Assembly: GCA_964017145.1 (NCBI GenBank)
Contig: OZ024850.1
Location: 1,031,618 to 1,095,617 of the forward strand
Reading direction: 5' to 3'
DNA from: Agrocybe praecox
Taxonomy: Eukaryota > Basidiomycota > Agaricomycetes > Agaricales > Agrocybaceae
Length of the DNA: 64,000 nucleotides
Shown here: piece after piece, positions 30,912-42,148 of the stretch
Numbering within the stretch: the stretch's first letter is position 1
Layout: each line of letters begins with the position of its first letter
Notes under the pieces: model-generated
Databases searched by the model: none
Told to the model about the DNA's origin: nothing
The model's input: the letters and a program-made list of their open reading frames with translations, nothing else
Position numbers and translations under genes: made by a program

Positions 30912-31361
30912 ATGCCAACCTACACGCACCCCGTACAGAGCATCAAGTCGGAAAAGCTGGTTTCTGTTACATTCCCAGATGCCCAACCTCCTATCGATGA
31001 AAAAGTAGCGCAAACGCCGCCGGCTGAGTCACGCGCCTTCCGAATAAAATTGGAGCGTAAGTCGAGACTCCTCCCCAAGCCTTTTTCGATGATGCAACCT
31101 CCTGCTTATTGTTTGATAGATTCTACCTCTGACTTTGCCGGGGGTGTCAGCGACCCCGCCCTCTTTACCCAGTTCTTCGTGGACGCGATTTCAACACAGA
31201 TTTCAACACAGTTGAAGGCTTGTGAAGAGAGGATAATGAAAAACTTCAATACTCTCCTGGCCGACATTAAGACTATCAGAGGGAACCTTACGTTTGTTGA
31301 TGGGAGTCTTACAAGTATTGAGACGGGATTGGATGTATCCAAAGCCACGAGTATGAATTAG
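30912..31361 (+). pseudogene. tandem coiled-coil gene, copy 1 (truncated)
   Basis: It shares the ATG context and MPTY start with copy 3, then diverges. It lacks the first exon part (RDIASLRTKL to RVAKSL). It keeps PIDEKVAQ with ESRAFRIKLER and, after an intron ending at 31,121, DSTSDFAGGVSDPALFTQFF plus a short coiled coil (LKACEERIMKNFNTLL to GSLTSIETGLDVSKA). It stops at SMN, before the IPGSG C-terminal domain of the other copies. It is probably a decayed member of the array, though a short product is possible. Confidence 0.6.
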
Positions 31362-31436
31362 GAGATCCTTTAGCGCGATACTCACTCCTTGAAGTCGGAG
31401 CAGCCTTTCTAGCATTGGGTACGTACATTTATATAT

Positions 31437-31470
31437 GTATCACCACCATCACCACCATCACCACCATCAT
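31437..31470 (+). repeat. (CACCACCAT)n microsatellite
   Basis: Short CAC/CAT triplet array between array copy 1 and the cupredoxin 3' fragment. Confidence 0.8.
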
Positions 31471-31522
31471 CTTTTCACCGTACCGTCTTTCCTAGTGTTG
31501 ACTCTATATTTTCCCACAAACC

Positions 31523-31645
31523 CAACAACCAGCAGCGCAAACGCCGGATCGGGCTCTGCTGGGCTCTCTAGTGTTAATGTTTTGGTGGGAAGACTAAGCG
31601 TCGTGCTGGGCTTGGTGCTGTCTTTGGCTGGGTCGGGTCTGTGAG
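31523..31645 (+). pseudogene. cupredoxin gene 3'-end fragment
   Basis: It encodes AGSGSAGLSSVNVLVGRLS followed by the hydrophobic tail and stop TGA near 31,643. It matches the end of the gene at 29364-30552, and the similarity continues into its 3' flank (TTGACTCGGACGTTGAGG, then a GATTG/GGTTG run). No upstream cupredoxin exons are present, so only the GPI signal end was duplicated or retained. Confidence 0.75.
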
Positions 31646-32232
31646 AGGCTTAAGTTCCCGGGGTTGACTCGGACGTTGAGGGTCTCGATTGGTTGGTTGG
31701 TTGGTTGTGTTTCCCGTTTTTTCATCCCCCTCTTTTTCTTCTTCGTCATCTTGATGTACATGAATCAACCTACATATGTTTGATTTGGTTTGGTTTGACC
31801 CGACCATCCGTCCATCTGTTCTGTACATACCTATATACATCACCTGATTGAAATTGAACGACAGCAACGCTGCCAGCCTTGATCAACCGCACTGTAGTGC
31901 ATCGCATATCACTACTCTCCCGGTACTTTTTTCGCTTCCTTTCCCTTCAGGCGCTTAATAAGTGCATTAGTTCAGATGAACCGACGCGAACAAAGTATTG
32001 TCTACCTCGCGCTGCGCTCGGACCAGGCCATTACTATTATAAGGCGAGTCAAGACTAAGAACACAGGTTGCAATTATTGCTCGGGGTTGAATAGCCAACT
32101 GGGGTACGGGTAGCGCGCCGCGATATAGACAACATTGAACAATCGGAAGAATTAAAGCGGAGTTTGAACTTATAGTTGTACATGTGTACAGTCCGAGACT
32201 TAGAACCCCCCTCATCGAGTACTGAAACCACC

Positions 32233-33381
32233 ACGCCGACCTACCAGCGTGACATCGCAAGCTTGAAAACCAAGCTTATAACTGCCAATATTGACTATCC
32301 TGTGTTTTCTGACCTAAACCTCAACACATCTATCAGTGCCGGAGACGAGTTGGATGGCAAGCACTTGAAGGAGGCTGAGAGAGTGGCGAAGTCGCTTAGG
32401 CTTTACTCTTTGTATGTTAATACTCGCTCTGCTCGCTAAGTAGCTTGTTTAACTTTATGACCTTCGAAAATGTTTGTATTTCAGACGCCCATAACATAAC
32501 TGGATCCCAATCTCCCTTCGATGAAAGAGTAGTACAACTAGCCGAGTCCCGCGCCTTTCGAATACAATTAGAACGTAAGTCAGTCAGTCAGTTAGCCTCG
32601 AGCTGTTCTCAACGATGCAACGGCCTCTGCTTTTTTATAATAGATTCCATTTCCGACTTTGGCGGTCTCAGCGCCGACCCCGCCCTCTTCACTGCTCAAG
32701 ATTTTATGAACACGGTTACAATACAGTTAAAGTCTTTGGAACAGAGAATGTCAGATTCTTTGGAACGTACCAATACAACCTTCGGCGCCAAAATTGAGGA
32801 TATACATACCAATATCAGGGCTATCGGAGGAAGGCTTACAGCTGTCGAGGAGAGGCTGACAACTATTGAAGGGAGGGTTGCAAGTATTGAGATGGGGTTG
32901 ATTATATCCAGAGCCAAGAGTGCGAATCAGAAAATCCTTAAGCGAAATATTTACTCCGAGCTGGCGTATATCACCCCTTTCCAGAAATGGGTATGTACAT
33001 TATCTCCTTTCACCATCTTCCCTAGCCGCCACTTTCAGACTCTTGTTGATACTTTTCTTTTTCTTTCTTTCTTCCAATTTAGATTCCCGGATCTGGTGGT
33101 GACTTAATCGAGATTCTCAAGCTTAGATCAACTCACAGCTATCATTACGAGGTGTAGCCGGCAGCTGCTATTGGCGCCACTCCTTCATATAATGGTTCTC
33201 TATTCTCAGAGTCCAGAGCGTCGCCTGTCGATATTTTGGGGATTATCGATTTCTACAACTACAGTTTCGGCATTTTGGCCACAGATTCCAATGATCTTCA
33301 GTGCCTCAAGATACATGCCATATTTAGCTCCTTCTGGAGTTTCCCTGTACCGTCTCCATTGGAATGATAGAATATCTTCCT
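32233..33381 (+). pseudogene. tandem coiled-coil gene, copy 2 (start lost, nonsense codon)
   Basis: It aligns with copy 3 over every exon: TYQRDIASLKTKL, KEAERVAKSLR, DERVVQLAESRAFRIQLER, DPALFTAQDF, a longer coiled coil (NIRAIGGRLTAVEERLTTIE), SANQKILKRNI and IPGSGGDLIEIL. The start codon is ACG at 32233-32235 where copy 3 has ATG. An in-frame TAG at 33155-33157 replaces the Lys that precedes PAAAIGA in copy 3. The C-terminal piece (GSLFSESRASPVDILGIIDF) remains readable after it. About 195 bp of extra sequence follows the end, flanked by direct repeats TGTCTCAGACTCA. Confidence 0.8.
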
Positions 33382-34734
33382 TCGGACTTTATTGTCTCAG
33401 ACTCAATGGTCTTGCTTTCTGTTTTTGCTTTCACGCAGCAAAATTCTTTTTCCAACTCTCCTGATGTTATCTCTGCTATCAGCTGTGGATATGTTGCTTT
33501 GATTGTTGTCGCTGTGTATAACAAATTTACAAGTTCAATTGATTTCTCATTACTGTCTCAGACTCACTAAAAATTTCTGCTGATGCACTGTCATTTTGTA
33601 GATAATGATTCAGGTATGAGGAGTCTGGCCAGGGACTTCCCCCGAACAAACAAAGCTAAAATTTGCGTACGCAAATTTGAATTTCTGACCGTTGGGCTTT
33701 TGCATCTGCCATTTCCTTGCAGATTCTCGTTATACTTACAAGCTTTCCTCAAAGATCCATTAGGAACCTTATACTCTACCCATATACATATCACAAAAAA
33801 AAGGGGAGTGTCTACGCCAGTTATACGTATTTTCGCAGCTCTGAGTTGGCTCTGATTCCTCTTTTGTTTGAATACCGGCGTGTGCTTTCCATCGCGTCCG
33901 TAACGCGTTGTGGCAGTGCAGTCTGGCCGACTGCCCGATCCGTAGTCTATGTAGATTAGATTACATAGATCCATTCCCTGTATTGTCCGCTACTAAGTAT
34001 TCTAATCTACTCTCTGCTACCGCAAACCGATCTGCTACTGTGAAATATATATAATAGCTATTGCATAGCCTTATATGTCATCTCCCAATTCAGTCGGACT
34101 CAGACTCACTTTCACCGACGTTATGGGCGTCTGGAATGTTTTCGGCAATGTCCGTGCCTTATGCCAGTAAGATATACATAAAGAACGGAGCGGAGAAAAG
34201 CGACGAAGAAACCCTCATGAAGTCGAATGTCATGGTGTCACTGCTGACAACAAGCGAAAAGTTGCAACAAAAAAAACTAAAAAAACAAGACATACATCTC
34301 CTTTTGTTCCTACTCTCTCAGTAATTTTTTTTGCTTTGCCTCCCTTCAAGCGCTTGATAGGTACCTTTGTTCGGATGAACCGACGCAACTGTGGCCTTGT
34401 GTACTGTGTAGGGTGCCAAATTTTCAGAAAAATGACATTACATGATATGGCAACAATATTTCACAGAATAACAGATACCAAGACCTTTTTCAGTATTTAT
34501 GCTGCTTAATCATTGAATGAGGGAGCCTGGAGGAGCGTCGAGGGACGTCCAATCATCAATGCGAGTCAGGACCGAGGACGAGAGGCAACACGTGGGACGG
34601 TTGCTATAGCCGGCATGTGCGGCATCCATTAAGTACCATATATAGGTTTGAACACCCTAAGAAGACCTGTTCCACTAGGCACAGTCCGAGTCTAAGTCTA
34701 CTTGCAACCCCCATCGTCGAGTACTGAAACCACT

Positions 34735-35796
34735 ATGCCAACCTACCAGCGTGATATCGCAAGCTTGCGAACAAAGCTTACTGCTGCTAATATTGACTGT
34801 CCTGTGTTTCCCGACCTAAATTTCAACTCATCTATCAGTGTCGGAGACGAGTTGAATGGCAAGCACTTGAAGGAGGCTGAGAGAGTGGCGAAGTCGCTTA
34901 GGATACACTTTGGTATGTTCATACTCGCCGCTCCTTGTAAGTAGTGTATCTAACGTTATGCCCTTCCATTCAGATGCCCATAACACGGTTGGATCCCAAC
35001 CCCCCATCGATGAAAGAGTAGTGCAAATGGCCGAGTCCCGCGCCTTCCGAATAAGAATGGAACGTAAGTCCTTCTTCCCCAAGCATTTTTCTATGTTGAA
35101 CGTCCTGCTTATTATATGATAGACTCCACCTCTGACTTCGGGAGTGTCAGCGACCCTGCCCTCTTCACCGCTCGGGATTTCATGAACGCGATGACAATCA
35201 TGAACGCGATGACAACACAGTTGACCTCTTTTGAAGAAAGGATGATGACACACCTCAATACTATCAAGGCCAACATAACGACCATGGACCAGAGGGTTGA
35301 AAATCTTGAGGTGGGGTTGATTATACCCAGACCCAAGAGTGCGAATCAGAAGATCCTCGAGCGCAATATTAACGCCAACCCGGAGGATCCAATCCAGCCT
35401 TTTCAGAAATGGGTATGTACATTTTCCTGATCATTATCCCCTTTCAACGTCTTTCCTAGTCGCCATCTTCCAGGCTCTTGTTGATATATATATATTTCTT
35501 TTTTTCCGACTTAGATTCCCGGATCTGGTTGTGACCTAATTGGAAATTTCCATTGTGAGGCAAAGCTTACTTACTTTGTGAAGCCAGCAGCTGCCATTGG
35601 CGCCACTCCTCCATATGATGGTGCTCTATTCGCAGAGTCCAGAGCGTCACTTGCTGATATTTTTGAGATTATCGATTTTCACAACTATGGTTTCGGCATG
35701 CTGGGCACAGATTCCAATGATACCCTTTGCCAGAAGATACATACCATATTTACCTCCCGCCAGCATGTCCTCCCTCTACCGTCGCCTTTGGAATGA
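34735..35796 (+). CDS. tandem coiled-coil gene, copy 3 (apparently intact), Mug135-like?
   Basis: Four or more exons give about 260 residues. The N-terminal helical part is MPTYQRDIASLRTKLTAANI to KEAERVAKSLRIHF. Then come SQPPIDERVVQMAESRAFRI, STSDFGSVSDPALFTARDF, a coiled coil (LTSFEERMMTHLNTIKANIT), a hinge with SANQKILERNIN, and FQKW. After the last intron (35413-35513) a compact domain starts IPGSGCDL and includes DIFEIIDFHNYGFGM, ending PSPLE. That C-terminal pattern reminds me of fungal Mug135-like proteins (a meiotic-gene-named family of unknown role). This is a weak, memory-based match. Introns have GT-AG ends and no stop interrupts, so this is the only copy likely to be functional. 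Confidence 0.6.
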
Positions 35797-36172
35797 CTGA
35801 AAATTTCTGCGGATATGCACTGTCATTGTGTAGATAATAATCGTGACAAAAGTTATTTCATCTTGAGAAAGATTATGATTGAACACTCCTAATGCATAGA
35901 AAAAGGTTGAACATGTCCAAAGCATTTGTGATATAAAAATAGAACGCGCGCGCGCCTAACGAGGAACCAACCAGACATTGTCAAACATTTTCTTCCATTT
36001 CAAAACAACGCCGGGCGTACGCAATTTACGATGCGCGACATAAAAAAGAATAACCAAGAAAAGGTGTAATTTCGACTCGGCGTGTTGGCAAGTATTTAAA
36101 ATAAAGCATCTAAAAAAGCACCCAAGTCGTCATCACAATCCCGAATTTTGCTCCGAATCCAACATCCTCTTT

Positions 36173-37324
36173 TCAAGCCGAGCCTTCAGGGGCAGCAGCA
36201 GCCTCCTTATCCTTAATCTCCGCAGCCTGCTTGGGCGTAATATCCTTCTATAAAGAAAGACGTCACAAACCGGTCAGCGAATGTCTAAATGCAATGCAAA
36301 GGAAACAGGATCATCGATTTCGCTTCGATATCATCAAGGTGTCGAATGGTAAAAAGGTGAAGATAATTTGAGGCAAAAACGTGAGACGAACCTGTGCCGA
36401 CTCCCTTCCGACGTCCTGAGACGTGATGCCCTCTTCGCCCTTCCTCTGATGGCTACCCTCCTTGGTAGTCTGTTCGCCTTCGGGGCTCTTTGCGACGGTC
36501 TCAGGTGAGGTGCCTTCACTGTCCTCGGAGGCTGCCGCTGGAGAAGCGTCGTCAGACTCGGCGTGTTGGCGGATTTCAGCAGATGTCTCTGGCTAAAGCA
36601 ATGCAAAAATTCCATTAGATCCGGTTTTTACGATCACATAAAATGGTATTCACTGTCTGGTTATCGTTGGGAGAGTCGGTAGTCTGTGACACACAAAGAG
36701 GGCACCCACACCGTAAGTCCGCGTTCATACAAACCCAGCACACCGCCGTACAAATCGAAGAATTCAACGTACCTGAGCAAGCTGGATAGAAGATGAAACA
36801 TCCGCCTCTGTGCCCTCGCTGTCCGTCATCGACTCCGCAGGGGCAGCAGCAGCTGGTTCGTGTGAATCATGGGCATCGGCGGCCTTGGTATGCAGACCAG
36901 GGAAATCATGCTTGTCATTGTGGGGAAGATGTTCCTTCTTCCTAGCTGAAGGAGATACGAGATAGAGGAACTAGGTTCACAACGGGAAAAAAATCCCAAT
37001 CGAATTCCAGGTTTTGTGTGACGTAGCCATCCGTCAGCTTTCACGTTCAAACCAGGAGGGAAAACCACTCACAGCAGGTCCAAAGACTAAAGCAGACGCC
37101 ACCTAAGCCATCCCAAGACATACAAAATCAGTTCTCCTCAAGACACCCAAGAACCAGCAACCGCCAGCGCGACATACCAACCAAGGGGTGTCTGACTTTG
37201 TTTTGCCGCCAGCGTGCGAGGCGGTGGACATGGCGCGCCTGACGGTGGAGGACGACGCGGTGGTCTGTGCTGTGCGGCGGGTGGCAGCCTGAAAGGCGGT
37301 ACGAGCGAGGCGGGCGGCAGACAT
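36173..37324 (-). CDS. mitochondrial membrane-anchored acidic protein, unnamed
   Basis: A strong mitochondrial presequence MSAARLARTAFQAATRRTAQ with further Arg/Ser leads to SHAGGKTKSDTPW. After an intron comes a short hydrophobic stretch VASALVFGPA. The next exon gives ARKKEHLPHNDKHDFPGLHT and an Ala/Asp/Glu-rich tail. Exons PETSAEIRQHAESDDAS to GRESAQ and KDITPKQAAEIKDKEAAAA follow, ending GSA with TGA at 36173-36175. Small fungal proteins with a targeting peptide, a K-x-DTPW segment, one membrane span and a charged disordered tail are common and unnamed. No enzyme motif is visible. Intron positions are supported by GT-AG sites and kept frame. Confidence 0.75.
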
Positions 37325-39081
37325 CGTTGTGTGGATGAGGGGAAATACGAGGATTCACTGTTGCGCCCCGCCCCGCCGTGGGCATACGGGTCAGACCGGA
37401 TTTACTCGAATATGACGTCATAATCCATTTTTTGATCAATAGAGCGACTAAATTATCTTTTGATGTTTTCTTTCTGGTCATCGCAGAAGTGCAGGTCCTT
37501 CAGTCACTAGAGTCTCTATATCATCTCTTTCAATAATTATCATCGATATTGCAAGTTTGCAATATATTAGATACATAATCGACTACGAAAATGCATCATC
37601 GCACCACCAAGTTGATCATTCCAAAGTTCTCCCTGATGCTTTTTACCTCTAAAGATGCACCGCAGTTCCTCAGGTTTTAAACCTGTCTTCATGTCCATTA
37701 CCACAATCGCCATCGTATTTACTCGATATGCGGCTGTGTTCCTAATATCTGAACATTGCACATCGCAGTCCTTGAGATATGTATCGCGATGTTTTTTTTT
37801 GCTCAGTAATATATTTGCTGGTACATGATTACATGGGATGATGAAATATAAATTAAAGGAGGTTGTGGATATTTGAGGTCGTGGCTCAGATGTCCACCAC
37901 TAAAGACCCATTAAATATGAAGCTTTCCACAATCGGAAGCGATAGATGAAATTTTCTGTGCCAATTTAATTGATTGGCACTGAGTACAGACACCTCTATC
38001 TACGACGACGCATTCATCATCCAGCGTATTGGTCTATGAAAAGGTCGGGTAGTAGTGCACTCTAACACCACACGCATTTTCTGATTGGTTTTCTGATTGG
38101 CATAATATGCGCACTCTACACATTAGAAAGAATCACAAAATATCTTACGATACTACACTCGTTAGGTCAGCGGTGTCGGTGAAGCGCAGTCAAATCCTGT
38201 CAAATCACGAGTTCACATATACAGCATTCATCATTCATCCAAAATGCGGTCCGTGCGCGCAACTTCCCGATTTTGTTAATGGGTATGGGGTTTCCATGCA
38301 AGATTGCTCAATTCGCTCACGCGTCGACTATAGGGTGGGACATAAAAAGTAAATGTCACACTCCCGCAGCACAACATGAGCAAGAGGGTGCAGCCATCAG
38401 ACTGAGACCCGCTGGAGCGGAGCTCAAGACTATGTCCCCGACATTCGATGAAATGTGGAAGACTTACTACTCAGACAAGCCAGACAAAGTCATTGTTCTC
38501 ATTGGAGGAATTAGCATGCAATAATATCATACATTTTCACACATACCAGTATGGCGGTGGAAATGAGTTTAAAGGATACTACTATGACAGCAAACTAGCC
38601 ATTGGGTGTGACGTAGTTGAGTCCGACGGTCCTACGCTCAGCGTTCAGCGTTCTTGGCTCAAATTTCATATTACCATAGACGTTAATTGCGTGGTTTACG
38701 CAAGTAGAGTGAAATGTTTAAAAGGGTGGTGATCGCAGGGAAAGAAGCCTGAAATTCGATTTTCAATATTTGCGGTCACCGGTCACTGCGCTCCTGTTTT
38801 CTGGCGGACGTGCAATTCTATAACTTTCGGAGGTCATTGACAAAACTTAGACTCTCTTGCCTCGAGGGGATATGACCTTTCTGGAAGCAAGAAACTTGCA
38901 AATGATGATATTAAAGAACTTGCGGGGTATATACATCAACTTAGCAGCGACGAAAAATAATCAACTTCGAGCATAATATAAATAAAAGCAATGAGAGTCC
39001 CCTGAACTAGCGCAAAGGTATGTAATTGTTCAGCAAAATATCAGAAGCCATGCGTCTAAGCAACCTGACTCACCACTGGCA
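37325..39081. other. intergenic, 1.75 kb, no supportable gene
   Basis: Only short open frames are present, for example 38448-38732 plus and 37567-37761 minus, without recognisable domains or splice logic. The 38,080-38,100 stretch repeats TTTTCTGATTGG twice. Confidence 0.45.
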
Positions 39082-40299
39082 TTAGAAAGAGATCCGCCTC
39101 CTTGATGTTCTAGGGTCCTTGTGTTTCCTCAGGAACTCCGCCTAAGAAATAGGTCAGTTAGAACTAATGGAAAGGCCCGAGTGAAGCTACATACCACTTT
39201 ATATCTCAGGCCCTCGATAAAATGACTTCTAAGCTCACCGTTCGTAGGATACCAGCATGACTTGGTTCCAGATTTGATGGCACGCATGATTATTTCCTTG
39301 CACCCAGACCCGTATTCATTCGCTATAACACTCCAATTCATCAGAAAAGGATCCGTGACAATCGGTTGATGGTATCTTGTTGATAAGATAATCAATAAGA
39401 AGCGGAGTAGTGCATATAAAGAGAAAAAACGTACTCGATGTCAAACTCTCTGACGATAGTGTTCATTACCCTTTCCTTCCTTAGCACATCGTCAAACTCC
39501 ACGTTGATTATGGGGGTATGAGTCTGATGTGAGATATATGCCGATGACGACACCCACACATTAATCCTGTTCAAGACACGCTTGACTTCATCTCGAAACT
39601 CGAGTTGTAGGTCAAACTTGCTGGACATCGGCATTGCGATATGCTTAACTGCGTCAAAAACAACACGTTGTCGAATTGACTCTTCGAGGGCGAACCAGTA
39701 TCTAGCGAGAGAGTTGTCTCTGGGGATAGACCCACGTGCTCTAGATATTCTGTCAAGTCAATCTCCATCAGCGCTCAGCCTCCAGAGTCCAGACACGTTA
39801 TTCAAGTATAAGTCAATATAAATTACAGACCTAAGGTTGCGCATAATATCTTTCACAACAACAGGCCATAGAGTTTCCAGAAATACTCCCCAGCTTAAGA
39901 CGTCTAGCCTGTATTGTAATGATGAGGTTGATAATTGAGAAGTGAACTGGGACTCGGAAGAGGAAAAGGACATGAGGAAAACAAGGATTAGAAGAACCGT
40001 GGAACCTTGACCCAGGGAGGAAATGCGACACGAGAGACCCGAACTACCAAATAAAAGAACCGTATTTGTAGTTCGCATCTATCGAATCCTCGAGGCAAAT
40101 CAGACACTCTACGAAAGACATTCCCCGTGGTCCCATGCTCTTTAACTTACCGCAGTATTTCATAAATCATGATGTCAATGTCAGAACTCGAATACTGACT
40201 GTAGTTGTCTTCCAGACTTCGATACAAGAATATCCATTCCTGGCGCATGACGTATCGTCGAGTAAGACAGATACTGCGAGGGAACGACGTCTGTGACAT
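39082..40299 (-). CDS. spliced gene, unrecognised protein
   Basis: The proposed start is ATG at 40299 (MSQTSFPRSICLTRRYVMRQ to DIMIYEILR, then a good donor GTAAGT). The middle (39760-40080) is uncertain and may hold further exons such as LQYRLDVLSWGVFLETLWP to VVVKDIMRN. The later part is clear: YWFALEESIRQRVVFDAVKH, then FDLQLEFRDEVKRVLNRINV, and NVEFDDVLRKERVMNTIVRE joined through a GTACGT intron to YHQPIVTDPFLMNWSVIANE. GELRSHFIEGLRYKV then joins AEFLRKHKDPRTSRRRISF, with TAA at 39082-39084. I recognise no family. The continuity of frame across two good introns argues that it is real. Confidence 0.6.
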
Positions 40300-40693
40300 C
40301 GCGACATCGCCTCCAATTTAACGCGCGCAACACATCTTCCTTAAAAAAGGCAACTAGGTCCTAATTAGGATGTGCCGAATGAGATGCCGTGCAAAGCCAC
40401 GAAGTTCTGATGCAACTGCCTGCGAGACCAAGTTAACCCGATATTATTACAGCGTGTACGCACAGCGCTCATGTATTTTCCGAATTCCGGCGGTCCCGTA
40501 TTATTTTAATTGCGTCCTGAGGCTAAAATAAACGATTGCTTTCTGACATCAAGATCGAACAGCCTACCACGACTCCTTTATGACGATAAAATTTGAATAG
40601 AAGAAAGCATCCAAAAGAAGCAACTTTCTTGATGGGATGATGAGAGGAAAAGAGAGGAAAAGATGCTTTTGGGTGATATACACCTCGCGAAGT

Positions 40694-40808
40694 TCAACTT
40701 TTTAGGTCACCCGAAAATTAGCGACAAACCACGAGTTTGGGTTTTCAGGTCACCTGAAACTCTGAAATCATGGTTTTTCGCTAATTTTCGGGTGACCTAA
40801 AAAGTTGA
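40694..40808. repeat. foldback palindrome (about 40-bp arms)
   Basis: TCAACTTTTTAGGTCACCCG at the left is matched by its inverted copy at the right, and complementarity continues through GAAAATTAGCGA. Arms lie at 40694-40733 and 40769-40808 around a loop of about 35 bp. TA next to GGTCACC on both sides would fit a tiny Tc1/mariner-like MITE, but the symmetry extends beyond it. A weak partial relative (TTTTTAAGTGACCTGAAAAT) lies at about 42,457. Confidence 0.75.
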
Positions 40809-41116
40809 TGTTCCCAGGGTGATAGATGGGAATTGAGAATATGGCAATTCGAGGCGAGATATGAATGATGCGATAGATTCCGGTATGTATGGATACGATT
40901 AAATTAACACTGTTTGCTAGTGCCCATGTCAGCAAAGAAGATGAGTAAGCCTGAGGTACTCTAGGTGGTATAATAGTAGGTGTGAGTCAATCTACAACAC
41001 AACGTGATAATGTTAGCGCCAGATCAACAGCGTTCCAAAAAAGCAAGCGAATCAAAGAAACAAGAAAGGATATAAGGAAAACAGAGTCCCCAATGAAAGA
41101 GATATAGAACACAATT
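40809..41116. other. intergenic spacer
   Basis: Nothing recognised; probably the 3' flank of the MOB gene. Confidence 0.4.
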
Positions 41117-42148
41117 TCAGCCCTCCAAAATACCCATTTCCCTCCATCTATCGTATAGCTGGCCAATGCCTACAGGAGCTGATGATGAACCTTTGACATC
41201 TTTCATCTCCAAAAGTTCGTATTCCCTTCCGAAAGAAAGGAAGTGTGCGAAGAGCGAGTTGAAGTGCGGTTCGGAGCGTAGGTGGAGAATTTGGTGGAAA
41301 TGAGAATGGTATATGTGTGCAAAGACCCGAAGCATCTGTCGATAGACATGCTTGACAGTTGAAGGAAAAGTCTGGGGAAAATCATGCCCTGATTATTACG
41401 AAGACAAGACGCGAAGATCAGCTTCTGGTCGTTATTCTAGATGAAATGAGAATCACCTGATTTCGTGGGGAAGGTGGCTTCGTCATTCAAGAGGTTCTGG
41501 ATCCAGGTCATAACGTAGTCGATGTACGTAGGAGCAGGCAAGTGTACGTTCTTGCGTTCTTGATTTATCCATGTATAACTTAATCTATGGCAATCAACAA
41601 TGAATGTGTCGAAATCTATCAAGAAGTAAAGCACCACATACGTTGGGCCAGCCATCATTGTTGGACATGTTTGTTGCGTGCAGCATTCCGTTATAACACC
41701 GTAGAACTCGTTCAAGTTTGTATAAAAATCGAAGACTAAGAATAGGATACAGGAGTTACAATGGCAGAATCAGACATCAAACACGTTATAGAAGCTCTAG
41801 AGCGGACGTACTGTTCATGGCCACCCACTCCATAATATCCACATATTTCGGCAACATCACAATCGTCTTGAAGTTACCTTTCACGAGCGCAGCCTCGACG
41901 AAAGGCCGAGAAAGATACAAGGGTTTGAGTGCCGGCGGTGTCCGTGGTGACGCGACGATAGGGCTGGGAGGAGGCGGCATCTCTGTTGGCGAGAACGTCG
42001 CAGATGTGGGCGTCGTCGCTCTCTTTGATGGTCTCTGTGCGCGGGTCATCGACCGGCTGTTGTGAAGGCCTCTTCAGCTGTCGTATTCTGGTCTAAACGC
42101 GACACATCTGGACAGAGCGACCCACCTGATGGTGTTGAAAAACGACAT
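41117..42148 (-). CDS. MOB kinase activator (Mob1/phocein family, Mob2-like)
   Basis: MOB proteins bind and activate NDR/LATS-type kinases that control cell polarity, septation and mitotic exit. Exon 1 is MSFFNTI (42148 to about 42126). Exon 2 (42056-41812) gives SRSMTRAQRPSKRATTPTSA, a Pro-rich linker, and YLSRPFVEAALVKGNFKTIV to VDIMEWVAMN. Exon 3 joins as IFDFYTNLNEFYGVITECCT with QQTCPTMMAGPT, the Cys pair of the MOB zinc site. Next comes LSYTWINQERKNVHLPAPTY to NDEATFPTKSG, then GHDFPQTFPSTVKHVYRQML. The matching zinc His pair is in RVFAHIYHSHF. The end is VGIGQLYDRWREMGILEG with stop at 41117. All five conserved MOB blocks are present. Confidence 0.92.
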
